Shown: positions 44,728 to 54,870 of the stretch, one piece after another
Numbering within the stretch: position 1 is the stretch's first letter
Layout of the letters: each line of letters begins with the position of its first letter
Assembly: GCF_038003525.1 (NCBI RefSeq)
Contig: NZ_JBBOPI010000001.1
Coordinates: forward strand, 2,099,001 to 2,163,000
DNA from: Solibacillus sp. FSL H8-0538
GTDB lineage: Bacteria; Bacillota; Bacilli; Bacillales_A; Planococcaceae
Direction of reading: 5' to 3'
Length of the DNA stretch: 64,000 bases
Program-made: the position numbers and the translations under genes
Notes under the pieces: generated by a model
The model's input: the letters and a program-made list of their open reading frames with translations, nothing else
Told to the model about the DNA's origin: nothing
The model's database searches: none

Positions 44728-45422
44728 ATTCCCTCCAATATTTCTATTAAGTTATTCGCTATTTTTAAAGGGTAGACTGTTTTCATTTGCAATTGTTGTA
44801 ATGCTCCGGCTCCGCCCAAATAAAATTTTCTAGCAGGTAACTACACTGCAAACTGATCGAGCTGTAGTTAAAAGTCTGGGTACAGTGTAAATACAACGCT
44901 TGTTATGGCCGACAATAATACTACTTTTTGGTTGAAATTTCTCTTCTACTCGATCCATTGAACAGACATTAGGCTAGCTCCAGATTAAAAATATTTGCCA
45001 GTCGTACACCATGGCTTGTAGAAGTAAAATATAAACAAGAACCTCAAGCTGTCCATCGCATTGCACCGATTTTTCTAAGTACCTCACCATACATTATTGT
45101 GAGCAATTTACCTCAGTCTGCTCCTACACCTCCTCCTTTTTTACATATGCTTAATTGATTGCTTCTATTATCGAACATCCTGTATTAGATAGATTCTTCA
45201 CTTTTAATATCAATTGGGGATGCTTTGTTTGTTAAATACGACGGCCATTTTCTAAACGCTCTGGTTCAACGACGTTACATCATTCTTTCCATTTACAAAT
45301 TACTTGTTTCGACGAGCCCCACATTCATGAAACTTGTTAAATTGTATAGGGCTTCACTCTATGTTCTCTATTTCCAAAAATTGTACAAAAACAAAAATTA
45401 AGGAGAATCATTTGAAAATAAC
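44728..45422. other. Gene-free region, decayed sequence
   Basis: About 700 bases between the EAL gene and the globin receptor. Short open stretches interrupted by several stops on the minus strand ('KWPSYLTNKASPIDIKSEES', 'LLTIMYGEVLRKIGAMRWTA') suggest an old pseudogene, perhaps a transposase. No intact gene or clear RNA. Confidence 0.35.
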
Positions 45423-45451
45423 TTGACTAAACATTGTACAAACATTATACA
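45423..45451 (+). promoter_or_regulatory. Promoter of the globin-coupled receptor gene
   Basis: TTGACT and TATACA are 17 bp apart, 36 bp before the start codon. TTGTACAA and TTATACAA motifs overlap the -10 and could bind a regulator. Confidence 0.6.
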
Positions 45452-45486
45452 ATAGTTATACAACAAATGAAAAGGTGGAATATAAA

Positions 45487-46788
45487 ATGCTGCAATTTTT
45501 CACGAAAAAAAAAGTAAGTATGCCGATCAATAGTGAGTTGATGACATTTCACCCTGTAATAAAGTTACACAATATGCCTGAATTACAAAAACAAATGAAG
45601 CTAATCGGAATGACAGAAGATGATTTGCGGCGTTTAAAATCATATCAACCGTTTATTCAAGCGGGTATTCAAGATATTACCAATGTCTTTTATGAACATG
45701 TGTTGGCGGTCCCATCACTGAAGGAAATTATTGAACAGAGAACGACCCTTGAGCGCTTAAAAATGACGGTGGGCAATTATTTTATTGCAATGTTTGATGG
45801 GGTATTTACTGAGGAAATCGTTGAAACTAAACGTAAGATGGCACGTATGCATTTTAAAATTGGGCTCGCGCCAAAATGGTATATGGGAACATTTCACCAT
45901 ATCCAAAAAATTATGTTTGAGTTAATTGTTAAAGACGTAAGCGATTCAAATGCTCGAATGGAAACGATGCATACCCTATCAAAATTTATTAACTTAGAAA
46001 TGCAAATTGTACTAGAGGAATATGAACAACAAAATATTCAACTGCGTAACGAGCAGTATAATGCAGTGAAAAATGAATTGAAAAGCAATATTTCAGCGAT
46101 TAGTGAAGATGTTGCAGAACTAACGGCAGAAACAAATAGCTCCCTTCAACAAATAAATGATTATACAACTAACTTAAATTACAAAATTGAGGAAAATGTT
46201 GAAATCGTTCATCATATTTATACGAATGCTAAACTGGGCAATGAGGACGTCAAACATCTTGAACAAGAGATGAAGCACATTGAATCAAGTACGAATGAAT
46301 TAGATGCACTCATTGTAAAACTGAAGCAATCGTCTGAGGAAATAATTGATATTGTATCAATGGTAAAGTCAATCGCCGACCAAACGAATTTATTAGCATT
46401 AAATGCATCGATTGAAGCAGCCCGAGCAGGGGAACATGGAAAAGGCTTTGCCGTTGTAGCACAAGAGGTTCGCAAACTTTCCGAACAGTCTAAACAATCG
46501 GTTGAAAGCATTACAATCCTTGCAAAAACGTCTACTACATTAACATCAAAAGCAGTCGTAACGATTGAAGAAGTAAAAGGACAAGTACTAAGCGGCTTGG
46601 ATGTATCGATCTCTACGCAATCAAAATTCGATCATATTTTATACGAAATCGAGCAAAATGAGTTACGTATAAAAGAAATCGAAAGCGATATTACGAGTTT
46701 AAGCCATATTATCCGTTCGATCGGCGATGACACGAGCACCATGGCTGACAAAGCAACGAACTTATACGACACCGCGATGAATTTATAA
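45487..46788 (+). CDS. hemAT: Globin-coupled aerotaxis receptor (HemAT-like)
   Basis: A 433-residue soluble chemoreceptor. The N-terminal protoglobin domain (about 20-185) includes the proximal haem ligand His122 in '[15 protein letters not shown]' and the distal-pocket Tyr69 in 'VFYEHVL', equivalent to His123 and Tyr70 of B. subtilis HemAT. The C-terminal MCP domain has '[20 protein letters not shown]'. There is no membrane segment. It should sense O2 and perhaps NO or CO. GTG 45475 lies in the RBS; ATG 45487 has 8 nt spacing. Convergent with nsrR, whose target hmp is also a globin. Confidence 0.95.
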   Translation: MLQFFTKKKVSMPINSELMTFHPVIKLHNMPELQKQMKLIGMTEDDLRRLKSYQPFIQAGIQDITNVFYEHVLAVPSLKEIIEQRTTLERLKMTVGNYFIAMFDGVFTEEIVETKRKMARMHFKIGLAPKWYMGTFHHIQKIMFELIVKDVSDSNARMETMHTLSKFINLEMQIVLEEYEQQNIQLRNEQYNAVKNELKSNISAISEDVAELTAETNSSLQQINDYTTNLNYKIEENVEIVHHIYTNAKLGNEDVKHLEQEMKHIESSTNELDALIVKLKQSSEEIIDIVSMVKSIADQTNLLALNASIEAARAGEHGKGFAVVAQEVRKLSEQSKQSVESITILAKTSTTLTSKAVVTIEEVKGQVLSGLDVSISTQSKFDHILYEIEQNELRIKEIESDITSLSHIIRSIGDDTSTMADKATNLYDTAMNL

Positions 46789-46795
46789 CAAATTA

Positions 46796-46846
46796 AAAAG
46801 GGCTATGTCCAAGTCGATTTTTTCGTCTTAGACATAGCCCTTTATT
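46796..46846. terminator. Bidirectional terminator between hemAT and nsrR
   Basis: AAAGGGCTATGTC and GACATAGCCCTTT pair perfectly, with further AAG/CTT pairing inside. It ends both convergent genes and overlaps the nsrR stop codon. Confidence 0.85.
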
Positions 46847-47282
46847 CTTCAATACCTAAAAGCTTTAACAACGACTCTTGTGAATGCAAGAAATCCGAAA
46901 GCGTATATTTATCAAGCACCGCCAAATACGCTTGAAGTGCTTCATATAATACATTTTTCAACTGGCACTCGGACGAAATTTTGCATAAGTTATTTTCTGG
47001 ATTAAAGCACTCTACTAAATGGAAATCTTCTTCTGTCTTGCGAACAACAGCGCCAATATTAATTTCCTCTGGAGGGAGCGCTAGACGGATGCCACCGCCT
47101 CGCCCGCGAATCGTTTCAATGAGTCCATGCTGTCCTAGATCATATGTGACTTTCATTAAATGATTTTTAGATATTTGATACGTATCTGCTATTTCTTGAA
47201 TCGTCGCTAAATGATTTTGACCACGGATGCCAAGATACAAGAGCATACGCAGTGAATAGTCTGTATAGACGGTTAAGCGCAC
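46842..47282 (-). CDS. nsrR: NsrR, Rrf2-family NO-responsive repressor
   Basis: A 146-residue Rrf2-family protein. The helix-turn-helix is 'ATIQEIADTYQISKNHLMKV'. Three cysteines at 92, 100 and 106 (CFNPENNLC, then CKISSEC) match the [4Fe-4S] ligands of B. subtilis NsrR. NO damages the cluster and relieves repression. The start is GTG 47282 (MRLTVYTDYSLRML), giving the standard length; the longer frame to 47378 is rejected because it would run into the operator. Divergent from hmp. Confidence 0.92.
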   Translation of the reverse strand: MRLTVYTDYSLRMLLYLGIRGQNHLATIQEIADTYQISKNHLMKVTYDLGQHGLIETIRGRGGGIRLALPPEEINIGAVVRKTEEDFHLVECFNPENNLCKISSECQLKNVLYEALQAYLAVLDKYTLSDFLHSQESLLKLLGIEE

Positions 47283-47355
47283 TATCTCCACCAACTTTCT
47301 ATTTACTAGTATAACATCTTCCATCGTCACACATAATAAATGTGCCTGAAACTTT

Positions 47356-47416
47356 AAGATGTATTTTAAATACATCATTTGTGTCTATTTTGTTAAAGAT
47401 GCATTTTATATATTGC
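47356..47416. promoter_or_regulatory. Two NsrR-type operators between nsrR and hmp
   Basis: GATGTATTTTAAATACATC (47358-47376) is a near-perfect palindrome matching the B. subtilis NsrR site. A second, weaker copy begins GATGCATTTTATATATT (47398-47414). They lie between the divergent starts, so NsrR can repress both hmp and itself. Confidence 0.85.
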
Positions 47417-47466
47417 TTTAAATTTCCAATAGATGTATATTTATTACTGAAAGGACGTGGTCAAAC

Positions 47467-48627
47467 ATGTTACAACAAAAAATAATTGATACGATTAAAG
47501 CAACAGTCCCTGTACTAGAGGTACACGGTGTGGCAATTACAAAAACTTTCTACTCGAACCTATTTAAAGATAATCCAAGTTTACTAAACATTTTTAATCA
47601 CACAAACCAAAAGAAAGATCGTCAACAAACAGCACTTGCTAACACGGTTTATGCAGCAGCCGTACACATTGAAAATTTAGAGGCAATCGTCCCAGCTGTA
47701 ATGCAAATCGCACACAAACACCGCAGCCTTGGGGTATTACCAGAGCATTACCCAATCGTTGGTAAATACTTACTTGGTGCGATTAAAGAAGTATTAGGTG
47801 ACGCAGCAACACCTGATATCATCGACGCTTGGGCTCAAGCATACGGTGTAATTGCGGACATCTTCATTTCAGTTGAAGAAGATTTATACAGAGCATCAGA
47901 AGAAAGCGGCGGTTGGAGAATGTTCAAACCATTCAAAATCGCACGCAAAGAAGTGGAAAGCGATGTTGTTACTTCGTTCTATTTAACACCAGAAGATGGT
48001 TCTACACTTCCACTATATACTGCTGGTGAATACATTAGCGTACGTGTAGCTGTGCCTGGTGAGGAATATTTAATGATCCGCCAGTACACAATTACAGAAG
48101 GAACTGATAATGAATTCCGTATTTCAGTAAAACGTGAATCCGATTCTGAACCTGTTGGAGTTGTATCAAACTTCTTACACAGCGCAGAAGTTGGTACAGT
48201 AGTCGAGGTAAGTGCACCAGCTGGATTATTCACACTAGTAAAAAATGATTCACCTGTATTATTCATCAGCGGCGGCGTTGGTGTAACACCATTACAAAGC
48301 ATGCTACAAACAATCGAAGGTCGTAATGTTTCATTTGTCCAATGTTCACGAAATGAAAACGTGGCTGCATTCACAGAAACAGTACAAGCAAAAGTGGCTG
48401 AACTAGGCGGTACGTACAAAGCGTTGTACTCTGATACTGGAGGCTTTATTACAAAAGATATGATTGAAAAATTACTAGTTGCGGACACAGAAGTTTATGT
48501 TTGTGGACCAGCGCCTTTCATGGAAGCCGTTATTGCACTTCTTGTTGAAATTGGCGTAGGAGCAGATAAAATTCACTATGAATTCTTCGGCCCTGCAATG
48601 GCATTACAAATTAAAGTAACTCGCTAA
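47467..48627 (+). CDS. hmp: Flavohaemoglobin, nitric oxide dioxygenase
   Basis: A 386-residue Hmp. The globin domain (1-140) keeps Tyr29 (TFYSNLF) and proximal His85 ([10 protein letters not shown]). The FAD domain has 'IRQYTIT'; the NAD domain has '[14 protein letters not shown]' and '[10 protein letters not shown]'. It oxidises NO to nitrate with O2 and NADH, or detoxifies NO otherwise without oxygen. RBS GAAAGGA. Divergent from nsrR with NsrR sites between; a hairpin terminator follows. Confidence 0.97.
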   Translation: MLQQKIIDTIKATVPVLEVHGVAITKTFYSNLFKDNPSLLNIFNHTNQKKDRQQTALANTVYAAAVHIENLEAIVPAVMQIAHKHRSLGVLPEHYPIVGKYLLGAIKEVLGDAATPDIIDAWAQAYGVIADIFISVEEDLYRASEESGGWRMFKPFKIARKEVESDVVTSFYLTPEDGSTLPLYTAGEYISVRVAVPGEEYLMIRQYTITEGTDNEFRISVKRESDSEPVGVVSNFLHSAEVGTVVEVSAPAGLFTLVKNDSPVLFISGGVGVTPLQSMLQTIEGRNVSFVQCSRNENVAAFTETVQAKVAELGGTYKALYSDTGGFITKDMIEKLLVADTEVYVCGPAPFMEAVIALLVEIGVGADKIHYEFFGPAMALQIKVTR

Positions 48628-48633
48628 TTCGTA

Positions 48634-48668
48634 GTCCCCTTGCCTATTTGTGGCGAGGGGATTTTTTG
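48634..48668 (+). terminator. Terminator of hmp
   Basis: CCCCTTGCC and GGCGAGGGG form the stem followed by ATTTTTTG. Confidence 0.85.
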
Positions 48669-48720
48669 TTGTGCCATAAGTTTGAGAGAGGGCAAGATGA
48701 TGTCATTTAACAATCCTGTA

Positions 48721-48760
48721 AAAAAAACCTGCTCAAAACTCACTTTTGAACAGGTTCATT
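48721..48760 (-). terminator. Terminator of the MBL-fold hydrolase gene
   Basis: Minus-strand AACCTGTTCAAAA and TTTTGAGCAGGTT pair and run into TTTTTTTT. Confidence 0.85.
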
Positions 48761-48766
48761 TTAGTT

Positions 48767-49708
48767 TTATGCTTTTTGATAATAATAAACATCGCCAGAC
48801 TTTTCATATGTGGCAAGGTTTTCATCCACCAAATAATCTAGCTGGCCGAGCGTTTCAGATAGCGTTAATCCTGGCTGTCTCGTATAAATTTTTGCAAATA
48901 ATTGCTGTGTTACTTCAAAAACAGATTTTGGCTCTTGTATCATTTCACGTACTTTTAATGCACGCTGCGCCTGACGTTCTAAACGCTCCTGAACGAGCTC
49001 CGATACATTGTATACTTCGTCCCCGTGACCTGTATAAACTTTCGATACATTTAAATCGCTCAGTTTTTTCAGCGAGGCATTATATTGCAGCAATGATTTA
49101 GGGCGCTCACCGGCTAATTCAAATGGTGGCTCCACTAAAGGATTAGACGAAACCTTCTCTAACAATAAATCGCCGCCAATGCATTCGCGTGTTCCATCTT
49201 CAACAAAAATGAGATGACTTTGTGCATGGCCAGGTGTTTCATACACTTGAAGTCCTGGATGCCCCGGCACTTCATCTCCCTCTGCTAAAAACTGAGTTAA
49301 TGGCGTCGTACCGAATAACTCAATTTCTCCACGCACCTTAATGATTTGATCAATATAGTTTTGCGGCACGCCTTCTAAGATCAACTGTTGGATGTAAAAT
49401 TTAGTATGATATTTTAGAAAGTCATCCGTTTGGCGCATCCAGTGATCGACGTATTTATGCCCAAGCACCGCGGCATCTGGAAACGCGTCGACCCAACCGG
49501 CATGATCCGGATGGTGATGCGTCAATACTACTTGCTCAATATCCTTCATATCATAGCCCGCAGCGCGAATCCCCCATTTTAAAGCCTCATAAGCTTCCTC
49601 TGTTTTCGGGCCGGCATCGAACAGCGTTAATGCATCGCCCTTTACTAGAAAAGCATTTACATCGCCAACCGCGTATGGCGTTGGAATAATAATTTTATGT
49701 AATTCCAT
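48767..49708 (-). CDS. Metallo-beta-lactamase-fold hydrolase
   Basis: A 313-residue MBL-fold hydrolase. 'VLTHHHPDHAGWVDAF' is the HxHxDH metal site; 'ETPGHAQSHLIFV' and 'GGDLLLEKVS' supply the next ligands and 'VYTGHGDEV' the last His. The C-terminal region (about 225-313) is a helical winged-helix-like domain, as in glyoxalase-II-like and YflN-type enzymes. Substrate not evident. Single gene, convergent with hmp. Confidence 0.9.
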   Translation of the reverse strand: MELHKIIIPTPYAVGDVNAFLVKGDALTLFDAGPKTEEAYEALKWGIRAAGYDMKDIEQVVLTHHHPDHAGWVDAFPDAAVLGHKYVDHWMRQTDDFLKYHTKFYIQQLILEGVPQNYIDQIIKVRGEIELFGTTPLTQFLAEGDEVPGHPGLQVYETPGHAQSHLIFVEDGTRECIGGDLLLEKVSSNPLVEPPFELAGERPKSLLQYNASLKKLSDLNVSKVYTGHGDEVYNVSELVQERLERQAQRALKVREMIQEPKSVFEVTQQLFAKIYTRQPGLTLSETLGQLDYLVDENLATYEKSGDVYYYQKA

Positions 49709-49839
49709 TAAAACATCCCCTTTGTATCTCTAAAAATGAATGGTTGTTCAGTCTATTTTACTCTTTTTTTAAAGTTTCGTCACGCAATAGGTTGACACTT
49801 TTTCATTACACTTATATAATTTTCGATAATTCCAAATTA

Positions 49840-50070
49840 ATGCGACGACGAAAACAAGTAAATTAATTGATGGTTGTAGAGAGTGTCGAACTGGTGAAAT
49901 CGACATAGCCCGCTCAATTAATCGAACCTCTTTCTGAGCAGTTATGACAACATAACCGTATCCTTTGCGATAAAAAGGCTTGAAAGTTGCACATTTATGT
50001 GAACTAAGGTGGTACCGCGGAAACTAGTAGCGTTTTCGTCCTTATATAAGGACGAGAACGCTTTTTATTT
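49840..50070 (+). ncRNA. T-box riboswitch, probably proline-specific
   Basis: The leader has the T-box core AAGGTGGTACCGCGG (50006-50020), then a terminator stem GCGTTTTCGTCC / GGACGAGAACGC with T-run (50030-50066). Stem I shows AGAGAG and GGTGAAA features, with AATTAATTGA / TCAATTAAT pairing. After the GAA of the specifier loop comes CCT, a Pro codon, near 49926. Binding of uncharged tRNA-Pro would prevent termination and switch on proC. The specifier register is the only doubtful point. Confidence 0.9.
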
Positions 50071-50090
50071 GTGTTTAAGGAGGATTTTAC

Positions 50091-50897
50091 ATGCAAAAAA
50101 TTGTATTTATCGGTGCAGGATCAATGGCAGAGGCGTTAATTCATGGTTGGGTAGTAAACGAAGTAGTTCAAGCAAAGCATGTGTACGTATCGAACCGCTC
50201 TAACCGAGCAAGACTTGAAGAATTAAATGTGCGCTACGGTGTACAAATGTTAGACAATATGGAGGAATTGCATGAAGCGGATTTAATTATTCTAGCAATG
50301 AAACCAAAAGATGCGAAAACGGCAATGGCTTCAATTGCACAGTATGTATCAGCGGAAACAGCCGTTTTGTCTGTCCTTGCCGGAATTTCCATCAATACGG
50401 TTGAGGAATGCCTTGGTGCCCGCGCGATCGCACGCGTAATGCCGAATACATCCGCAACCATTGGCATGTCGGCATCCGGTATCGCCTTCAATGAGCGCGT
50501 AACGAAAGTACAAAAAGCATTATACATGCAAATGCTTGAAGCGGTTGGCATCGTTATTGAAGTAGAAGAAGATAAGCTTCACGCAATCACAGCTCTTTCA
50601 GGTAGTGGTCCAGCCTATTTGTATTATTTACTAGAAGCATTCGAAAAAGTTGGATCAGAATTTGGCCTTCCAAAAGAGTTAGTTCGCAAGCTTATGGTCC
50701 AAACACTCGCTGGCTCCGCTGAAATGTTAAAAACAGTGAAGGAAGAGCCTGAAATCCTTCGCCGTAAAGTAACGAGCCCAGGTGGAACAACAGAGGCCGG
50801 TATTCGCGCGTTAGAATCGATGCATTTTAATGATGCCATTGCGAGCTGCATTCGCAGTGCTGAAACACGGTCACGTGAACTAGCTCGTGGTGAATAA
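50091..50897 (+). CDS. proC: Pyrroline-5-carboxylate reductase
   Basis: A 268-residue enzyme catalysing the last step of proline synthesis with NAD(P)H. The Rossmann motif is 'FIGAGSMAEALIHGW'; the family signature is 'GSGPAYLYYLLEAF' with 'TSPGGTTEAGIRALE' near the C terminus. Single gene under T-box control, as for proI in B. subtilis; proBA is not in the window. Confidence 0.97.
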   Translation: MQKIVFIGAGSMAEALIHGWVVNEVVQAKHVYVSNRSNRARLEELNVRYGVQMLDNMEELHEADLIILAMKPKDAKTAMASIAQYVSAETAVLSVLAGISINTVEECLGARAIARVMPNTSATIGMSASGIAFNERVTKVQKALYMQMLEAVGIVIEVEEDKLHAITALSGSGPAYLYYLLEAFEKVGSEFGLPKELVRKLMVQTLAGSAEMLKTVKEEPEILRRKVTSPGGTTEAGIRALESMHFNDAIASCIRSAETRSRELARGE

Positions 50898-50932
50898 GAA
50901 TAGTATTCTACTAGTCGAGAGGACCCGAAAAT

Positions 50933-51060
50933 TTAGAGCGTTTAAGGGTTAATTTAGTGCGTTTGGGGACGGGGTTAGTTCGTTCACCCTGGTCTTTAGT
51001 GCGTTCGGGTAACCGGTTAGTTCGTTCACTCAAATTTAATTAGTTCGATACACCAAATTC
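50933..51060. repeat. Degenerate 21-bp tandem repeat array
   Basis: TTAGNKCGTT recurs at 50933, 50954, 50975, 50996 and 51017 with exact 21-bp spacing, then at 51040 (23 bp). A degenerate unit may start at 50912. The second half of each unit varies but is G/C-rich in the middle copies (GGGGACGGGG, ACCCTGGTCT, GGGTAACCGG). It lies in the gap after proC, outside any supported gene. Confidence 0.8.
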
Positions 51061-51116
51061 AGTTTATGAACAAATGCTTGAAGCGCTACAACCTACTCCA
51101 GCAAAAACAACAAAAA

Positions 51117-51153
51117 AAAACGAGAAGCGACTTAATTCAAGCTTCTCGTTTTG
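51117..51153. terminator. Bidirectional terminator
   Basis: AACGAGAAGC and GCTTCTCGTT form the stem, with an A-run and T-rich flank. It ends the small membrane gene and possibly proC. Confidence 0.8.
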
Positions 51154-51158
51154 CTTAT

Positions 51159-51389
51159 TTAAAGTACTCCTGCTTTAATGCGTTTAACGATGGAATATGT
51201 AGTATAGACTGCCATTGGACCTAGGACAGCAGCGATAATAAGCCAAACATTTAATGCGTCGGCTGCTTTTAAAGCTTCTAAATTTGTTCTAATATACACG
51301 ACAACACCAAATAGTAATATATAGCTCATAAGATTTGGAAAAATAACAAGTAACCTTAATACAGCCGGTTTCATTCGTGGTTGGTTCAT
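51159..51389 (-). CDS. Small two-pass membrane protein
   Basis: A 76-residue protein with two membrane helices ('LLVIFPNLMSYILLFGVVVYI' and 'VWLIIAAVLGPMAVYTTYSI') and a basic end (KRIKAGVL). GGGGGAAGGA precedes ATG 51389; the frame to 51437 is rejected. Family not recognised; no function assigned. It lies between the 21-bp repeat array and a chemoreceptor gene. Confidence 0.65.
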   Translation of the reverse strand: MNQPRMKPAVLRLLVIFPNLMSYILLFGVVVYIRTNLEALKAADALNVWLIIAAVLGPMAVYTTYSIVKRIKAGVL

Positions 51390-51476
51390 AAATCCTTCCC
51401 CCTTTTTTTCATTATAACGAATATCCGCTCGGTGCATCCATTATTTTCTAAAAAGAATTTCGAACGTATTAAAAGA

Positions 51477-51525
51477 AGCTGTTCTAAGAAGTGTATTTTT
51501 CACTTTCTAGAACAGCTCTAATTAT
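51477..51525 (-). terminator. Terminator of the chemoreceptor gene
   Basis: AGAGCTGTTCTAGAAAGTG on the minus strand pairs with CACTTCTTAGAACAGCT and is followed by a TTCTTTT tract. Confidence 0.75.
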
Positions 51526-51529
51526 AAAT

Positions 51530-53524
51530 TTATAATTTATATTTACCTGTTGTATTTTGTAGTTCATTCGAAACATTGAATAATGAATCGACGGATGTAG
51601 CCATGTCATTCATACTCGTTACTTGTGCTGTCGCATAATTGGCCATTGAGTCCACTCGATTTGTTGTTTGTTTTGATAATAGTGCAACGTCTTCAAAAGA
51701 TGCGGTAATCTCCTCCGTGCTTGCGGCCATCTCTTCTGATGCGCTTGATACTTGGTCCACTTGATCGGAAATGACTTTAATACCCTCGGCAATTTGATGG
51801 AATGAAGACTGCGCATTATTTGCAATGTTGCGGCCTGCTTCTAATACTTGTGATGTTGATGTAATCGCATCAACAATTTGCACCGTTTCATGCTGTACGT
51901 CTGATACAACCGCCGAAATGCGCTCTGCTGCGACTTTTGATTCTTCGGCTAGTTTGCGAACTTCCTCTGCTACTACTGCGAAGCCTTTACCTGCCTCACC
52001 AGCACGTGCCGCTTCAATCGAAGCATTTAATGCAAGTAGGTTCGTTTGGTCTGAAATGCCTGTAATAACAGTCGTAAAGTCGCCAATCATATCCGACAAC
52101 TTCACTAATTCCTTGGTACGTTCTACAGATTTCTCTGTTTTGTCATGTAATTTTGATAATTCTATTAATAAGTTTTCTACAACATTTACACCATTAACGG
52201 CGTTTTCCTCTGTATCATTTGAAATATTGGAGATTTCCATAATTGATTCTGTAATGTGCTGAATGCCCCTTGCCAGTTCTTCCATTGCAAATGCGCTATC
52301 TTCAATGCTTTTCATCTGTGTTTTCGAGTCATTTGCAACCCCTACTGCTTCAGTCTGAATATCTCTCGAGGATACTGTCGTTTGCGATGCGTGATTATGA
52401 ATTTCATTCGTTGACTGATGGATAATTGTTGAGCGCTCTTTTAGCTCGAGCATAATACTTTGGAAGTTATCCATTACAGCATTACTTGCGGTAACGAGCT
52501 GACCAATTTCATCACCCGAATGAAGATCAATTCGTTTTGTTAAATCCGCTGCGCCACGACTAATGTCATTTAATGAATCACGAACACTTGTAATACGCTT
52601 AATTTGGCGTGAAATTGTTACATCTGTGATTCCCATTAAAATAGCAACCGCAATAATCGCTGCAATAATTGTTGCAATTAAAATGGTTGTTAATACTTTA
52701 TTAGAAATTGTAATAGCTAAATATGTACCATCAGAAAGCGGCATCACGTAGTTCATTACGCGTTCACCACTAAATTTTGATTTTTCATACTTCAAAGTCG
52801 TGATGTTGAAAGCAGAAGTTGCAAAACCAGCAGCCTCTAATGACAATTCTTTTGTTGCTGCAAGCACTGCACCAGCTTCATCAACGACTGCTGCGTATAA
52901 AACCGTTTCATCTAAGTATTGATTTAACTCATTCATGTAGAATTCTTTCCCGATTTTTGCTTCTAAATCCAGTAGCATTTGTCCGTTACGCGCCACTTGG
53001 ATAATTTTTGGGTTTGCAGGGTCCCAAGAGCCGACACCTACAAATTTGTAGAACTCACCGTCCACATCACGAATTTGTGCAGGTTGTGAAATCTCTGCTA
53101 CGTCGTTATTTAGAAGCTGCATATACTCGTATGCTTGGCCTGCTGGATCTGATCCAAAGTTAAAATCAATGTTCGGCGCAATTGACGTCACCGTTGTATT
53201 TCCCTTATCGTCTGTGCTCCATATCTCGTCAATGCCACCACGTTCAGCTAACGCCTTTAAATCTTCATGTGTGCCACCATTTTCTAATATCCATGAAATA
53301 AGTACAGATTCTGAGACCATTTCATCTTCCATAATGTTCTCTGACACTTCACGAGATAAAATGGCACCTTCTATTCCCAGGCGAATCGATTCAACTACTG
53401 CCTGGCCTTGCTTTTGAATGCTGTCATTGGTTGTTTTGTAAATAAAAGTTGCAAAAGCTGCGATAATAAAGACGACTGATACTAAAATTGGAAACATCAT
53501 TTTCCATTTCATTGATTTAAACAT
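51530..53524 (-). CDS. Methyl-accepting chemotaxis receptor
   Basis: A 664-residue transmembrane receptor. TM1 is about 8-29; a large extracellular sensor (about 30-275) contains '[20 protein letters not shown]' but does not show the clear dCache signatures of the pair at 27-31 kb. TM2 is a notably Ile/Ala-rich helix (about 278-302); HAMP follows ('[21 protein letters not shown]'), then the signalling domain with '[20 protein letters not shown]'. The start has GGTGG 7 nt upstream. Single gene; ligand unknown. Confidence 0.9.
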   Translation of the reverse strand: MFKSMKWKMMFPILVSVVFIIAAFATFIYKTTNDSIQKQGQAVVESIRLGIEGAILSREVSENIMEDEMVSESVLISWILENGGTHEDLKALAERGGIDEIWSTDDKGNTTVTSIAPNIDFNFGSDPAGQAYEYMQLLNNDVAEISQPAQIRDVDGEFYKFVGVGSWDPANPKIIQVARNGQMLLDLEAKIGKEFYMNELNQYLDETVLYAAVVDEAGAVLAATKELSLEAAGFATSAFNITTLKYEKSKFSGERVMNYVMPLSDGTYLAITISNKVLTTILIATIIAAIIAVAILMGITDVTISRQIKRITSVRDSLNDISRGAADLTKRIDLHSGDEIGQLVTASNAVMDNFQSIMLELKERSTIIHQSTNEIHNHASQTTVSSRDIQTEAVGVANDSKTQMKSIEDSAFAMEELARGIQHITESIMEISNISNDTEENAVNGVNVVENLLIELSKLHDKTEKSVERTKELVKLSDMIGDFTTVITGISDQTNLLALNASIEAARAGEAGKGFAVVAEEVRKLAEESKVAAERISAVVSDVQHETVQIVDAITSTSQVLEAGRNIANNAQSSFHQIAEGIKVISDQVDQVSSASEEMAASTEEITASFEDVALLSKQTTNRVDSMANYATAQVTSMNDMATSVDSLFNVSNELQNTTGKYKL

Positions 53525-53741
53525 ATACGATCCACCAACTCTCTCTATTTCCTATATTTTACTTTACAATAGCGAATAAATTAATAAAATATTCAAAATC
53601 AAAAGTAAATAATTTAAGAGAAATTGATAATTTTCACAAAAATTTCGCTAACACACCATTTACTAACTTAAAAATATGTGTCTATACCTATTTATCCGAT
53701 ATAAAATAGGTATTTTATCGTATATTTATTCAAAGTAATTA

Positions 53742-54680
53742 TTATAATAATAGTAATTTCCCATGCTTCCAGTCAAACGTACTGTAATCATTGGCGATAA
53801 ACGTTGACGTGAAAATCGTACGGGCATCGCTTACTAAAGTTTGTAGGTCATGCGCTAGGAAACGTGCGCTAATATGGTTCAGTATGAGCGCTTTTGCATT
53901 AGCGTCATGAGCAATCCATGCCGCCTCAGTATTCGTGGAGTGTCCGTATTGAGCAGCAAGATGAATCGTTGCGTGATCAAAGGTTGCTTCGTGGATAACA
54001 ATGTCTGCATTCTCGCTTAGCTTTTGCGCGTTGACACAATATTTTGTATCGCCTAACACGGTCAGAGTAAAACCAGGCTTCGGCGGAGATGTAACGTCTG
54101 TACTATACACAATCGTACCATCATCTAAAGTAATATTACGTCCTGCCTTTAGTTGACCAAGAAGCGGACCTTTTGGCACACCAAGTTCTCTAGCTTTATC
54201 AATTAATAATTCACCTGCTAAAGATTTTTGTTCAATACGGTAACCAAAGCATTCAATGACATGCTCCAGCGGCATCGCAGTTACAGTAAATTGCTCATCC
54301 TCAAAAATAATACCTTCCTGCACTTCAACGAATTGAACTGGATATGATAAATGTGTTTTTGATAGCGCAAGTGTCATTTCGACCCATTCTTTTAAACCTT
54401 TTGGACCGTAAATTGTGACTAGCTCGTCTCCTCCTTGAAAGGACCGAGAACTTAAAAAGCCAGGTAGACCAAAAATATGGTCACCATGTAAATGCGTGAT
54501 AAAGATTTTATCGATTTTGCGTGGCTTAATCGTTGTATGAAGGATGCGATGCTGTGTTGCCTCACCGCAATCAAATAACCAAATGGTGCCGCGTTCTTCT
54601 AGCAACTTCACTGCAAGAGCACTCGTATTGCGCTCCTTTGATGGCATTCCTGCTCCAGTTCCTAAAAATTGTAGCTGCAT
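53742..54680 (-). CDS. rnz: Ribonuclease Z
   Basis: A 312-residue tRNA 3'-end endonuclease of the MBL fold. 'THLHGDHIFGLPGFL' is the diagnostic metal motif; 'FLGTGAGMPSKERNTSA' opens the protein; 'YSTDVTSP' , 'VLGDTKYC', 'IHEATFDH' and 'NHISARF' give the remaining ligands. Normal length for the short bacterial form. It removes 3' trailers from tRNA precursors lacking encoded CCA. Single gene. Confidence 0.95.
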   Translation of the reverse strand: MQLQFLGTGAGMPSKERNTSALAVKLLEERGTIWLFDCGEATQHRILHTTIKPRKIDKIFITHLHGDHIFGLPGFLSSRSFQGGDELVTIYGPKGLKEWVEMTLALSKTHLSYPVQFVEVQEGIIFEDEQFTVTAMPLEHVIECFGYRIEQKSLAGELLIDKARELGVPKGPLLGQLKAGRNITLDDGTIVYSTDVTSPPKPGFTLTVLGDTKYCVNAQKLSENADIVIHEATFDHATIHLAAQYGHSTNTEAAWIAHDANAKALILNHISARFLAHDLQTLVSDARTIFTSTFIANDYSTFDWKHGKLLLL

Positions 54681-54833
54681 ATCGTTCTCTCCTGTCTGTT
54701 TTTCGTATGATTATTATATGAATGAAGGCAGGGGTTTGTCTATTGTTAGTGGTCGTTAGGCTTTTATTCGGCGGTTGGAGCGGTTTATTCAGAGCCTCAA
54801 TATTTTTATTCAGAACTCCCCTCTCTTCAAACG

Positions 54834-54866
54834 AAAAGAAAACCACCTCGCATACCTGCGAAATGG
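54834..54866 (-). terminator. Weak terminator after the FtsZ-like gene
   Basis: ACCATTTCGCA and TGCGAGGTGGT pair with mismatches on the minus strand, followed by TTTTCTTTT. Confidence 0.45.
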
Positions 54867-54870
54867 TCCA

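Noticed and set aside
44728-45422. Intact transposase gene upstream of hemAT
   Set aside because: The minus-strand reading contains several stops and no complete domain; at most an old remnant.
48640-49101. Plus-strand frame overlapping the MBL hydrolase
   Set aside because: It covers the hairpin terminators and runs antisense to a well-supported gene; the protein is without features.
50933-51060. CRISPR-like array downstream of proC
   Set aside because: The unit is only 21 bp, half of it is conserved and there are no long unique spacers or cas genes. It is a short tandem repeat.
54571-54846. Minus-strand frame between the FtsZ-like gene and rnz
   Set aside because: Composition is unlike neighbours, no RBS, and it overlaps the rnz 5' end in another frame.
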